Assembly: GCF_000956525.1 (NCBI RefSeq)
Contig: NZ_JYIW01000024.1
Span: forward strand, 344,689 to 408,688
DNA: 64,000 nt
Source: Microbacterium oxydans
GTDB lineage: Bacteria > Actinomycetota > Actinomycetes > Actinomycetales > Microbacteriaceae
Direction: 5' to 3'
The notes beneath the pieces are model-generated. The model saw only the letters and a list, made by a program, of their open reading frames with translations. It was not told where the DNA came from and searched no databases. Positions 38,435 through 46,650 of the stretch are shown here, one piece after another. The translations under genes and the position numbers were made by a program. The first letter of the stretch is position 1. Each line of letters begins with the position of its first letter.

Positions 38435-39931
38435 TCAGTTCTTGCCGAAAGTGGGGTTGTGTGCGCCGCCGAGCGTGATGTGCACGCTCTGCTGGTCGGT
38501 GTAGAAGTCGATCGAGCGGTACCCACCCTCGTGGCCGAGGCCGGAGGCCTTCACACCGCCGAACGGGGTGCGCAGGTCGCGCACGTTGTTGCTGTTCAGC
38601 CACACCATGCCGGCCTCGACGGACTGTGCGAAGTTGTGCGCCCGCTTCAGGTCGTTGGTCCAGATGTAGGCGGCGAGGCCGTACTTGGTGTTGTTGGCCA
38701 GCGACAGTGCCTCGTCGTCGGAGTCGAACGGCGTGATCGCGACCACCGGACCGAAGATCTCCTCCTGGAAGATGCGGGCGTCGGGGGAGACATCCGCGAA
38801 CACGGTCGGGGCGACGAAGTTGCCCTCCTCGAAGCCCGCAGGACGACCGCCACCGGCGACCAGGCGGCCCTCGGTCTTGCCGATCTCGACGTAGCTCATC
38901 ACCTTGTCGTAGTGCTCGGGGTGCACGAGTGCGCCGACCTCGGTGGCAGGGTCGTGCGGGTAGCCGACCTTGACACGCTTCGCCTGCGCGGCGTAGCGCT
39001 CCACGAACTCCTCGTAGATCGACCGCTCGACCAGGATGCGGGAGCCCGCGGTGCAGCGCTCGCCGTTGAGCGAGAAGACGCCGAAGATCGTGGCGTCGAC
39101 GGCAGCCTCGAGATCGGCATCCGCGAAGACGACGGCCGGCGACTTGCCGCCGAGCTCCATCGACAGGCCCTTGAGGAAGGGGGCCGCGTTGCCGAAGATG
39201 AGCTGACCCGTCGAGCTCTCGCCGGTGAACGAGATGAGCGGCACGTCCGGGTGCTTGACGAGGGCGTCACCGGCATCCTCGCCGAGGCCGTTCACGAGGT
39301 TGAAGACGCCCTGCGGGAGTCCGGCCTCCTCGAAGATGCCGGCCCAGAGCGATGCCGAGAGCGGCGTGAACTCGGCCGGCTTGAGCACGACAGTGTTGCC
39401 GGTCGCGAGTGCGGGGCCGAGCTTCCACGACTCGAGCATGAACGGCGTGTTCCACGGTGTGATGAGTCCAGCGACGCCGATCGGCTTGCGGTTGACGTAG
39501 TTCATCTGGCGGCCGGGGACCTTGAACGCGTCATCCGACTGCGCGACGATCAGATCGGCGAAGAAGCGGAAGTTCTCTGCGGCACGACGAGCCTGCCCCA
39601 GCGCCTGTGTGATCGGCAGGCCGGAATCGTAGGACTCCAGCTCGGCGAGGCGTGCATCGCGGGACTCGACGATGTCGGCGATCCTGTGCAGCACACGGCT
39701 CCGCTCTCGGGGCAGCATGCGCGGCCACGGGCCCTCATCGAAGGCGCGCTTCGCTGCGGCCACGGCGAGCTCGATGTCGGCCTTCTTGCCGGCCGCGGCC
39801 GTCGTGTAGGTCTGGTTGGTCACCGGGTCGAGCACGTCGAAGGTGTCGCCGTCGACCGAGTCGACGAAGGCGCCGTCGATGTAGTGCTGGATGTGGTCGG
39901 GAAGATCGGCGGGGATGCGCGAATCGGTCAT
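38435..39931 (-). CDS. hpaE: 5-carboxymethyl-2-hydroxymuconate semialdehyde dehydrogenase
   Basis: This aldehyde dehydrogenase oxidises the ring-cleavage product of HpaD with NAD. The 498-residue chain has the family motifs ITPWNTPFMLESWKLGPALA, LKPAEFTPLSA, FTGESSTGQLI, the general-base Glu in MELGGKSP and the catalytic Cys in NGERCTAGSR, ending with FGGVKASGLGHEGGYRSIDFYT. The start is preceded by GGAGAAG and overlaps the GntR stop by four bases. Other muconate-semialdehyde dehydrogenases are similar, but the operon supports HpaE. Confidence 0.93.
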   Translation of the reverse strand: MTDSRIPADLPDHIQHYIDGAFVDSVDGDTFDVLDPVTNQTYTTAAAGKKADIELAVAAAKRAFDEGPWPRMLPRERSRVLHRIADIVESRDARLAELESYDSGLPITQALGQARRAAENFRFFADLIVAQSDDAFKVPGRQMNYVNRKPIGVAGLITPWNTPFMLESWKLGPALATGNTVVLKPAEFTPLSASLWAGIFEEAGLPQGVFNLVNGLGEDAGDALVKHPDVPLISFTGESSTGQLIFGNAAPFLKGLSMELGGKSPAVVFADADLEAAVDATIFGVFSLNGERCTAGSRILVERSIYEEFVERYAAQAKRVKVGYPHDPATEVGALVHPEHYDKVMSYVEIGKTEGRLVAGGGRPAGFEEGNFVAPTVFADVSPDARIFQEEIFGPVVAITPFDSDDEALSLANNTKYGLAAYIWTNDLKRAHNFAQSVEAGMVWLNSNNVRDLRTPFGGVKASGLGHEGGYRSIDFYTDQQSVHITLGGAHNPTFGKN

Positions 39932-40614
39932 GAGTCTTCTCCAGGGGTTCGGTGGGAACGGGCATGCAGCGCGTCGAGGAAGGCGTCCCTCGTGCGCAGG
40001 CGGTGGTTGCGGGCGGCGAGCTCGATCTCGAGCGGCTCTGCGCCGTCACGGATGAGCTGCAGGATCTGGGTGTGCTCCTCGACCGAGTGCTGTGCGCGGC
40101 CCGGCACGTAGGCGAAGGTGGAATCGCGGATGCCGGACAGTCGCGCCCATCCGCGGTGCACCAGGTCGAGCAGGTGCGGGTTCGGGCACGGTTCGAACAG
40201 CACCGAGTGGAAGCGGCGGTTCAGCTCGGTGAACGCGTGCGCGTCGAGGTCGACGAGCATGCGCGACATCGTCTCGTTGACGGCTTCGGCCGCGTCGAGC
40301 GCCCGTGCGTCGAGGAACGGAGCGGACAGCGCGGTCGCAGCGCCCTCGACGAGCCCGAGGGTCTCCATCGTGTGCGCGTACTCGCTCTCATCGACCAGTG
40401 TCACGCGGGCGCCGACGTTGCGCTCGAAGGTCACGAGTCCCTCGGCCTCGAGTCGGCGGATCGCCTCGCGCACCGGGACGACGCTCATGCCGAGCTCGTC
40501 GGCGATCGAGCCGAGCACCAGGCGGTAGCCGGGACCGAACGCGTGCGCGGCGATGCGGGAGCGGATCCAGGCGTACGCCTGCTCCGACTTGCTCGCGGTG
40601 GCGATGTCGCTCAT
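39928..40614 (-). CDS. GntR/FadR-family (FCD) regulator of the hpa operon
   Basis: This 228-residue regulator has a winged helix at the N-terminus (QAYAWIRSRIAAHAFGPGYRL, LGMSVVPVREAIRRLEAEGLV) followed by an all-helical FCD effector domain with histidines in ELNRRFHSVLFE and HTQILQLI. The gene is embedded in the operon, overlapping hpaG-rraA upstream and hpaE downstream by four bases each. It therefore likely controls the operon from the promoter at 42289-42318. The effector may be homoprotocatechuate or a ring-cleavage product. Mid-operon location implies autoregulation. Confidence 0.9.
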   Translation of the reverse strand: MSDIATASKSEQAYAWIRSRIAAHAFGPGYRLVLGSIADELGMSVVPVREAIRRLEAEGLVTFERNVGARVTLVDESEYAHTMETLGLVEGAATALSAPFLDARALDAAEAVNETMSRMLVDLDAHAFTELNRRFHSVLFEPCPNPHLLDLVHRGWARLSGIRDSTFAYVPGRAQHSVEEHTQILQLIRDGAEPLEIELAARNHRLRTRDAFLDALHARSHRTPGEDS

Positions 40615-42239
40615 GCGCTCTGTGCTCCCGAGTCGTCCTGGGTCCCTGAGCCGTCCTGGGTCCCTGCGTCGTCGCCCGGGGCCCCTGCGTCGTCCTGGGT
40701 CCCTGAGCCGCCCTGGGTCCCTGAGCCTGTCGAAGGGCCGCTCGCGGCCTCGTACCGGGCTCGCCACTCCGCGTTCAGCGGGAACAGCCCGTCGACCGGG
40801 TGCCCGGCCGCGACCTGCTCGGCGATCCAGGCATCCTCGATCTCTTGCGCGACTGCGGCGTCGGCGACTTCTTCGGCCAGCCCGGGCGGGATGACGATCA
40901 CGCCATCGCTGTCGCCGACGATGATGTCGCCCGGCTGCACGGATGCTCCGCCGCACGCGATCGTGACGTCGACGTCCCACGGCACGTGCTTGCGACCGAG
41001 GACCGAAGGGTGCGCGCCCTGGGAGAACACGGGCAGGCCGATCTCGGCCACGGCGTCGAAGTCGCGCACACCGCCGTCCGTGACGACGCCCGCCGCACCG
41101 CGGACCTTGGCGCGCAGGGCGAGGATGTCGCCGAGCGTGCCGGTCGTCGCATCGCCGCGGGCTTCGATCACGATGATCTCGCCCTCGTGCACGGCGTCGA
41201 AGGCGCGCTTCTGGGCGTTGTAGCCGCCGCCGTGGCTGGCGAACAGGTCTTCGCGGAAGGGCACGAACCGCAGCGTCTTGGCGGTGCCGACGATCTTCGT
41301 GCCGGCGATGTTCGCGGCGACGCCGTCGATGAAGCAGGCGTGGTGGCCACGCTTGCGCAGCTGGGCGGAGAGCCCGGCGGTCGGCGCTTCGAGCAGCTTG
41401 GCGCGCAGTTCGGGAGAGAGCCCTGAGGAGTCAGAACCCGCCGCGCGCGCGGGCACGGGAGCGGCGTGTTCTGGCTTCTCGGCGATGTCGGCGGGCAGTC
41501 CAGCCGCCTCGCGTGATCCCCATGCCTCGGAGCGCTGCAGGTCGTCGACGGCCGGGAGCGACCCGAGTTCGCCGTCGAAGGGCGCCTCGCCCTGCGTCAC
41601 CGTGGTCACCAGTCGTCCGGACGACGGGGCGCCGGCGGCATCCGGAGCATCCACTTCGATCTCGACCACGTCGCCGGGCACGATGACCGAGGAACCGGCA
41701 GGCGTGCCGGAGAGGATCACGTCGCCGACCTCGAGCGTGAAGTGCTGCGAGAGGTCGGCCACGAGCTGCGCCAAGGGGAAGATGAGCCCTGCGGTGGTGT
41801 CGTCCTGCCGCAGCTCGCCGTTGACCCAGGCGCGCACGCGCAGGGCGGCGGGGTCGACCGTGCTCGCGTCGATGAGCTCGGGGCCGAGCGGCGTGTAGCC
41901 GTCGCCGCCCTTGGACCGCACGTTCGAGCCCTTGTCGTTCGCGCGCAGATCGTAGAGTCCGAGGTCGTTCGAGGCCGTGACCCAGCCGACGTGCGACCAG
42001 GCGTCCGCGAGGGAGACGCGACGGGCGGGGGTGCCGATCACGAGTGCGATCTCGCCCTCGAACGCCAGCAACTCGGTGCCTGCCGGGCGTTCGACCGTGC
42101 CACCGGTGGTGCCGACGGAGCTGGCCGGTTTGAAGAAGTAGGAGGGAGCGGCTGGACGACGTCCGCGCTGATCGGCGCGAGAGGCGTAGCTCAGGTGGAT
42201 CGCGATGATCTTGCCGGGGCGGTCGATGGGATCCGTCAC
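40611..42239 (-). CDS. hpaG: Fusion: FAH-family isomerase/decarboxylase (HpaG) + RraA-like aldolase/decarboxylase
   Basis: Residues about 1-230 are one fumarylacetoacetate-hydrolase domain (FEGEIALVIG, SNDLGLYDLRANDKGSN, LSGTPAGSS, VPGDVVEIEVD). After an Ala/Pro-rich linker, residues about 280-495 are an RraA/HMG-aldolase domain with VGTAKTLRFVP, the substrate motif GVVTDGGVRDFDA and VGDSDGVIVIP. E. coli HpaG has two FAH domains for decarboxylation and isomerisation; here an RraA domain stands in the second place. Relatives of RraA decarboxylate 2-oxoacids, so it may do the decarboxylation. The last 40 or so residues are SGTQD-like repeats encoded by the dispersed DNA repeat. The GTG at 42239 has GAGGAGG upstream. 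Confidence 0.87.
   Translation of the reverse strand: MTDPIDRPGKIIAIHLSYASRADQRGRRPAAPSYFFKPASSVGTTGGTVERPAGTELLAFEGEIALVIGTPARRVSLADAWSHVGWVTASNDLGLYDLRANDKGSNVRSKGGDGYTPLGPELIDASTVDPAALRVRAWVNGELRQDDTTAGLIFPLAQLVADLSQHFTLEVGDVILSGTPAGSSVIVPGDVVEIEVDAPDAAGAPSSGRLVTTVTQGEAPFDGELGSLPAVDDLQRSEAWGSREAAGLPADIAEKPEHAAPVPARAAGSDSSGLSPELRAKLLEAPTAGLSAQLRKRGHHACFIDGVAANIAGTKIVGTAKTLRFVPFREDLFASHGGGYNAQKRAFDAVHEGEIIVIEARGDATTGTLGDILALRAKVRGAAGVVTDGGVRDFDAVAEIGLPVFSQGAHPSVLGRKHVPWDVDVTIACGGASVQPGDIIVGDSDGVIVIPPGLAEEVADAAVAQEIEDAWIAEQVAAGHPVDGLFPLNAEWRARYEAASGPSTGSGTQGGSGTQDDAGAPGDDAGTQDGSGTQDDSGAQSA
40620..40745. repeat. Dispersed repeat inside the hpaG-rraA coding sequence (locus 2)
   Basis: Read on the minus strand, this holds one complete CTTCGACAGGCTCAGGGACC followed by several GGGACCCAGG units. 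They encode GPSTGSGTQ and then SGTQD-type repeats up to the stop codon. Confidence 0.88.
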
Positions 42240-42288
42240 GGGGCGCCTCCTCGCGCTCGATTTCGACGCCTTGTGCGTCGTATTCGAA

Positions 42289-42318
42289 ATCATATATCAT
42301 CGGTTCATCCCTCGGCAA
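42289..42318 (-). promoter_or_regulatory. Promoter of the hpa operon
   Basis: On the minus strand TTGCCG (42318-42313) and TATGAT (42294-42289) are 18 bp apart, about 50 bp before the hpaG-rraA start. The -10 region is in a strongly AT-rich patch (42288-42300) that is the likely GntR target. The divergent MHS transporter starts at 42382. Confidence 0.5.
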
Positions 42319-42381
42319 GCACTCCGGATTCGCGTCCGCTGCACGCCGTGACAATGCAGTCACAACCAAAGGAGACACCCC

Positions 42382-43761
42382 ATGAGCGGGCAGTCACAGG
42401 CCGGGTTCACCCCCACCGGCACCATCGCATCGGCGGTCGATCGGCGCAGAGTCGTCTTCGCGACCGTCGTCGGCACCACCGTCGAGTGGTACGACTTCTT
42501 CATCTACGCGACCGCGGTCGGCCTCGTGTTCGGCCAGCTGTTCTTCGAGCCGCTCGGAGCCAACAGCGCACTGATCGCGTTCGCGACCGTCGGCGTCAGC
42601 TTCCTGTTCCGCCCGCTCGGCGCATTCCTCGCCGGGCATTACGGCGACAAGCTCGGCCGCAAGACCGTTCTCATGTGGACGCTGATCCTGATGGGTGCGG
42701 CCACCGCCCTGATCGGCATCCTCCCCACGTACGAGACGATCGGCATCACCGCGCCGATCCTGCTCGTGCTGCTGCGCATCATCCAGGGCATCTCGGCCGG
42801 TGGAGAGTGGGGCGGCGCAGTCCTGATGGCCGTCGAGCACGCGCCACGGACCAAGCGCGGCATCTTCGGCGCCTCGCCGCAGATCGGGGTGCCGCTCGGC
42901 CTGCTGCTGGCCTCCGGTGTCATGGCGCTGATGACCGCGATCGCTCCGGGGGAGCAGTTCGCGATCTGGGGCTGGCGCGTGCCGTTCCTGCTCAGCGTCG
43001 TGCTGATCCTCGTCGGCTACTACGTGCGCCGCAAGGTCGAGGAGAGCCCGGTGTTCACCGAGCTGGCCGCGCGCAAGGAGAAGGCGCGGATGCCGATCGT
43101 GCAGCTGTTCCGCAAGCACGCGCTGCTGGTGATCGTCGCCGCGTTCGTCTTCGCGGGCAACAACGCCGTGGGCTACATGACCACCGGCGGGTACATCCAG
43201 GGCTACGCGACGAACCCGGAGGGTCCGATCGGTCTCGAGCGCGGCCCGGTGCTCCTGGCGGTCGCCGGATCTGCCGTCACCTGGCTGCTCACGACGCTGC
43301 TCGCCGGCTGGGTCTCCGACCGGATCGGCCGTCGCTCCACGTACATCATCGGCTGGCTCATGCAGCTCGTCGGCGTGTTCACCCTGTTCCCGCTCGTGAA
43401 CACCGGCGAGATCGGGCTGCTGTTCATCGGCCTCGCGATCCTCACGATCGGCCTCGGCTTCACCTACGGCCCGCAGGCGGCGCTGTACACGGAGCTGTTC
43501 CCTGCGAGCATCCGCTTCTCCGGCGTCTCGATCTCGTACGCGATCGGTGCGATCGCCGGTGGTGCCTTCGCCCCGACCATCGCGACGGCGATCGTGCAGG
43601 CGACCGGTTCGACGCAGGCCGTGACGTGGTACCTCGCCGGGATGACGGTGCTCGGCCTCATCGCGACGCTGCTGCTGCGCGACCGGTCCGGCATCCCGCT
43701 GGGTCCGGATCACGAGGAGGAGCAGTCGGTCAGTCCGATTCGGGGTCTCGCTCGCGCCTGA
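42382..43761 (+). CDS. MFS transporter, metabolite:H+ symporter (MHS) family
   Basis: This 459-residue transporter has about twelve membrane helices. MHS features include VVGTTVEWYDFFIYATA, FLAGHYGDKLGRKTVL, RIIQGISAGGEWGGAVLM and a second-half GWVSDRIGRRS. The family imports organic acids such as shikimate, 2-oxoglutarate or aromatic acids. Its position divergent from the hpa operon across 142 bp suggests uptake of hydroxyphenylacetate or a related aromatic acid, controlled by the same GntR protein. AAAGGAG lies before the ATG. A palindromic element follows the gene. Confidence 0.92.
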   Translation: MSGQSQAGFTPTGTIASAVDRRRVVFATVVGTTVEWYDFFIYATAVGLVFGQLFFEPLGANSALIAFATVGVSFLFRPLGAFLAGHYGDKLGRKTVLMWTLILMGAATALIGILPTYETIGITAPILLVLLRIIQGISAGGEWGGAVLMAVEHAPRTKRGIFGASPQIGVPLGLLLASGVMALMTAIAPGEQFAIWGWRVPFLLSVVLILVGYYVRRKVEESPVFTELAARKEKARMPIVQLFRKHALLVIVAAFVFAGNNAVGYMTTGGYIQGYATNPEGPIGLERGPVLLAVAGSAVTWLLTTLLAGWVSDRIGRRSTYIIGWLMQLVGVFTLFPLVNTGEIGLLFIGLAILTIGLGFTYGPQAALYTELFPASIRFSGVSISYAIGAIAGGAFAPTIATAIVQATGSTQAVTWYLAGMTVLGLIATLLLRDRSGIPLGPDHEEEQSVSPIRGLARA

Positions 43762-43772
43762 CGCCGCCCCTC

Positions 43773-43837
43773 GCGCTCCGGTCGCACTTCGCGTCGCTCA
43801 TCGGCTTGCCGAACGACACGAAGTGCGACCGGAGCGC
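43773..43837. repeat. Palindromic element with GCTCCGGTCGCA tip (copy 2)
   Basis: Perfect 19-bp arms, GCGCTCCGGTCGCACTTCG (43773-43791) and its complement (43819-43837), surround an inner hairpin TCGGC-TT-GCCGA. It lies between convergent genes. The 12 tip bases equal those of the element at 1515-1575, but the inner stem sequence differs. Confidence 0.85.
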
Positions 43838-43867
43838 TGTGCGCGGTGGGAGCGCTGTGCGTGGTGG

Positions 43868-44572
43868 TCAGCCGTCGAGGGCGTCGCGGATGACGGATGC
43901 CGAGCGCTGCAGTCGCGCGGCGATCGCCGCGTCGTCGAGATCGGTCGCGACGTGCACGACCGCGATCGCCGCCGGCCGATGCCCGCGGAGCACGAGCGGC
44001 ACCGCGACCGATTGCACCGTCGGGATGACCTCGTCGTGACTGGTGCCGTAGCCGCGGAGCCTGGTGGCGTCGACCTCGACGCGCAGTGCTTCGGAGGCGT
44101 CTGACGGCCAGTCCGCCGGGGAGAGCTGCGCGAGAATCGCCTTGCCGGGGGCGCCGACGGTCACCCGGTGCCGGGCGCCCGGCCGCTGTGCGACGCTCGC
44201 GACCGCGTGGCGCGGTTCGACGCTCGCGAGCGTGATGCATTCGTCGCCGTCGAGCACCGCGAGGAAGCAGGTCATGCCGAGCTCGTTCGCGATCGCCGTG
44301 AGCTCGGGGAGCGCCTCGGCCTGCAGGTCGTAGGCGACGCCGGCTGCGAGGGCGGCCATGCGCGCGCCGAGGCTGACGCTGCCTGCTGCGTCCCGACCGG
44401 TCAACCCGTGGTCTTCGAGGGTGCGCAGCAGGCGGTACGCGATCGAGCGGTGCACGCCGAGCCGGGCGGCGATCTCGTCGATCGTGAGCGGATGCCGCGC
44501 CTCGGCCAGGATCTCGAGGATGCGGATGCCGCGACTGAGTGTCTGCGATGCCGGGGTTGCGCCGTCGGGCAT
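43868..44572 (-). CDS. IclR-family transcriptional regulator
   Basis: This 234-residue regulator has an N-terminal winged helix (SRGIRILEILAEARHPL, DEIAARLGVHRSIAYRLLRTL) and a C-terminal IclR effector domain with VGAPGKAILAQLSP and SVAVPLVL. The ATG at 44572 is preceded by AAGGGA; an ATG at 44605 would add 11 residues. It faces the MobA-like hydroxylase gene over a gap with two inverted repeats, so it should control that gene in response to an aromatic acid, as is usual for IclR proteins of the PcaR/PobR/MhpR type. Confidence 0.9.
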   Translation of the reverse strand: MPDGATPASQTLSRGIRILEILAEARHPLTIDEIAARLGVHRSIAYRLLRTLEDHGLTGRDAAGSVSLGARMAALAAGVAYDLQAEALPELTAIANELGMTCFLAVLDGDECITLASVEPRHAVASVAQRPGARHRVTVGAPGKAILAQLSPADWPSDASEALRVEVDATRLRGYGTSHDEVIPTVQSVAVPLVLRGHRPAAIAVVHVATDLDDAAIAARLQRSASVIRDALDG

Positions 44573-44612
44573 GGGATTCCCTTGTGTTCCGCGCGGGTCG
44601 CGCATACGATGT

Positions 44613-44648
44613 GTTCAATAGTAGAACGGTGTGTTCGAATATAGAACA
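44613..44648. promoter_or_regulatory. Two tandem IclR-type operators
   Basis: GTTC-N7-GAAC (44613-44627) and TGTTC-N7-GAACA (44632-44648) are two inverted repeats whose centres are exactly 20 bp, or two helical turns, apart. The N7 cores are AT-rich (AATAGTA, GAATATA). They lie between the divergent IclR and hydroxylase genes. Confidence 0.65.
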
Positions 44649-44702
44649 ACCGATCGGATGGCGCAAGACCCCGACAGTGATGTCCGGAAGGAATCGACGA
44701 CG

Positions 44703-46574
44703 ATGCAGTTCCACCACCACGGCTATGTCTCCGGCAACCCTCGCGTGCAGGACGCCGCAGGCACCGGCCTCGACCGGCCGGCTGAACTCCCGGAGACGGT
44801 CGACGTGCTGATCGTCGGCTCGGGACCTGCCGGCATGCTGCTCGCGGCGCAGATGTCGCAGTACCCGGGCGTCACGACCCGCATCATCGAGAAGCGCGAG
44901 GGTCGGCTCGTGCTCGGCCAGGCCGACGGCATCCAGCCGCGCAGCGTCGAGACGTTCCAGGCGTTCGGCTTCGCGGAGCGGATCGTCGCCGAGGCCTACA
45001 ACATCGGCTGGATGAACTTCTGGGGCCCCGACCCCGAGAACCCGCAGCGCATCGTGCGCACCACCCGCACCGCGGACTACGCGTACGACATCTGCGAGTT
45101 CCCGCATCTGATCGTGAACCAGGCACGGGTGCTCGACTACTTCGCCGAGGCGGCCGCCGACGGTCCGGCCCGCATCACGCCCGACTACGGGGTGGAATTC
45201 CTCGGACTCACGGTGCACGACGACGGCGAGTTCCCCGTCGAGGTGCGTGTGCGGTACGTGGCGGGCGAGCACGCCGGGGCCGAGCGCGTCATCAGGGCCA
45301 AGTACGTGGCGGGGTGCGACGGCGCCAGAAGCGGCGTGCGCCAGGCGATCGGGCGAACGCACGTCGGTGCCAGCGCCGCGCACGCCTGGGGGGTCATGGA
45401 CGTGCTCGTGAACACCGACTTCCCGGACTGGCGCACCAAGTGCGCGATCAACTCGCAGGCCGGCAACATCCTGCACATCCCTCGTGAGGGCGGCTACCTC
45501 AGCCGCGTGTACGTCGACCTGGGCGAGGTCGCCGAGGACGACGACCACCGGGTGCGGCAGACGCCGGTCGAGGACGTCATCCGCAAAGCCAACGACATCC
45601 TGCATCCGTACTCCCTCGACGTGAAGGAGATCGCCTGGCACAGCGTCTACGAGGTCGGGCATCGGGTCACCGACGGGTTCGACGACGTACCGGACGACGC
45701 CGATCGCACGCCGCGTGTCTTCCTCACCGGCGACGCCTGCCACACGCACAGCGCCAAGGCCGGCCAGGGGATGAACGTCTCGATGCAGGACGGGTTCAAC
45801 CTCGGCTGGAAGCTCGGATCGGTGCTCACCGGCCGCGCGCCCGAGGCGCTGCTCGCGACCTACGGCGCCGAACGTCGACCGGTGGCGCAGCAGCTGATCG
45901 ACTTCGATCGGGAGTGGTCGACCCTGATGGCTCGCAAACCCGAGGAGATCTCCGACCCGTCTGAACTCGCGACGTACTACCTCGCGACCGCCGAGTTCCC
46001 CTCGGGATTCATGACGCAGTACACCTCGTCGATGATCACCGGGTCCGATCGGCATCAGGCGCTCGCGGCCGGATACCCGCTCGGCAAGCGCTTCAAGTCG
46101 GCCGAGGTCGTGCGGGTCGGCGACGGCAACGTGATCCACCTCGGCCACCACGCCAAGGCTGACGGACGCTGGCGTGTGTACGCGTTCGGCGATCGCACCG
46201 GCGCCGCGCTCGCCGCCTGGGCGTCTGAGGCGGAGCCGGTGTTCGCTCGCTTCACGCCGACGGATGCCGACGCCGATGCGGTCTTCGACGTCAAGGCCGT
46301 GTATCAGCAGCCGTTCGAGGAGCTCGAGGTCACGGCGGCGCCGACACTGTTCCAGCCGAAGTCCGGCCCGCTCGGACTGACCGACTGGGAGAAGGTGTAC
46401 GCGGCCGGGCCGTCGAAGTGGACCGAGACCGACATCTTCGCCGCGCGGGAGCTGTCCAGAGACGGCGTCGTGATCGTCGTGCGTCCCGACCAGTACGTCG
46501 CGGCGATCCTGCCGCTCGATGCCGTGGACGAGCTCGCGGAGTTCTTCGACGGGGCGCTCCTGCCGGTGCGGTGA
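44703..46574 (+). CDS. mobA: FAD-dependent aromatic hydroxylase, 3-hydroxybenzoate 4-monooxygenase (MobA) type
   Basis: This 623-residue flavoprotein monooxygenase hydroxylates a phenolic acid next to an existing hydroxyl. It carries the FAD/NADPH motifs VLIVGSGPAGMLLA, VAGCDGARSGVRQAIG and LTGDACHTHSAKAGQGMN. The thioredoxin-like C-terminal domain ends in VVVRPDQYVAAILPL, as in MobA of Comamonas. The phrases LGQADGIQPRSVE and AWGVMDVLVNTDFPD also match that group. The ATG at 44703 has GGAAGGA upstream. MobA makes protocatechuate from 3-hydroxybenzoate. The hpa operon next door suggests the alternative that it makes homoprotocatechuate from 3-hydroxyphenylacetate. Confidence 0.88.
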   Translation: MQFHHHGYVSGNPRVQDAAGTGLDRPAELPETVDVLIVGSGPAGMLLAAQMSQYPGVTTRIIEKREGRLVLGQADGIQPRSVETFQAFGFAERIVAEAYNIGWMNFWGPDPENPQRIVRTTRTADYAYDICEFPHLIVNQARVLDYFAEAAADGPARITPDYGVEFLGLTVHDDGEFPVEVRVRYVAGEHAGAERVIRAKYVAGCDGARSGVRQAIGRTHVGASAAHAWGVMDVLVNTDFPDWRTKCAINSQAGNILHIPREGGYLSRVYVDLGEVAEDDDHRVRQTPVEDVIRKANDILHPYSLDVKEIAWHSVYEVGHRVTDGFDDVPDDADRTPRVFLTGDACHTHSAKAGQGMNVSMQDGFNLGWKLGSVLTGRAPEALLATYGAERRPVAQQLIDFDREWSTLMARKPEEISDPSELATYYLATAEFPSGFMTQYTSSMITGSDRHQALAAGYPLGKRFKSAEVVRVGDGNVIHLGHHAKADGRWRVYAFGDRTGAALAAWASEAEPVFARFTPTDADADAVFDVKAVYQQPFEELEVTAAPTLFQPKSGPLGLTDWEKVYAAGPSKWTETDIFAARELSRDGVVIVVRPDQYVAAILPLDAVDELAEFFDGALLPVR

Positions 46575-46579
46575 GGACG

Positions 46580-46605
46580 CTCGGCATGACACGTGTCATG
46601 CCGAG
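46580..46605. promoter_or_regulatory. Perfect 26-bp palindrome
   Basis: CTCGGCATGACAC is followed directly by its exact complement. The core TGACACGTGTCA resembles TetR-type operators. It begins six bases after the hydroxylase stop and 53 bp before the ABC ATPase start, so it may be an operator for the exporter genes or a terminator. Confidence 0.6.
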
Positions 46606-46624
46606 GAGATGACACTGCCCTCCG

Positions 46625-46650
46625 GCCTCGTCGACGCCGCTCGACGAGGC
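46625..46650 (+). promoter_or_regulatory. Hairpin directly before the ABC ATPase ribosome-binding site
   Basis: GCCTCGTCGA (46625-46634) and TCGACGAGGC (46641-46650) form a perfect 10-bp stem with a 6-base loop. The Shine-Dalgarno GGAGG starts one base later. It could tune translation or act as a second operator. Confidence 0.6.
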
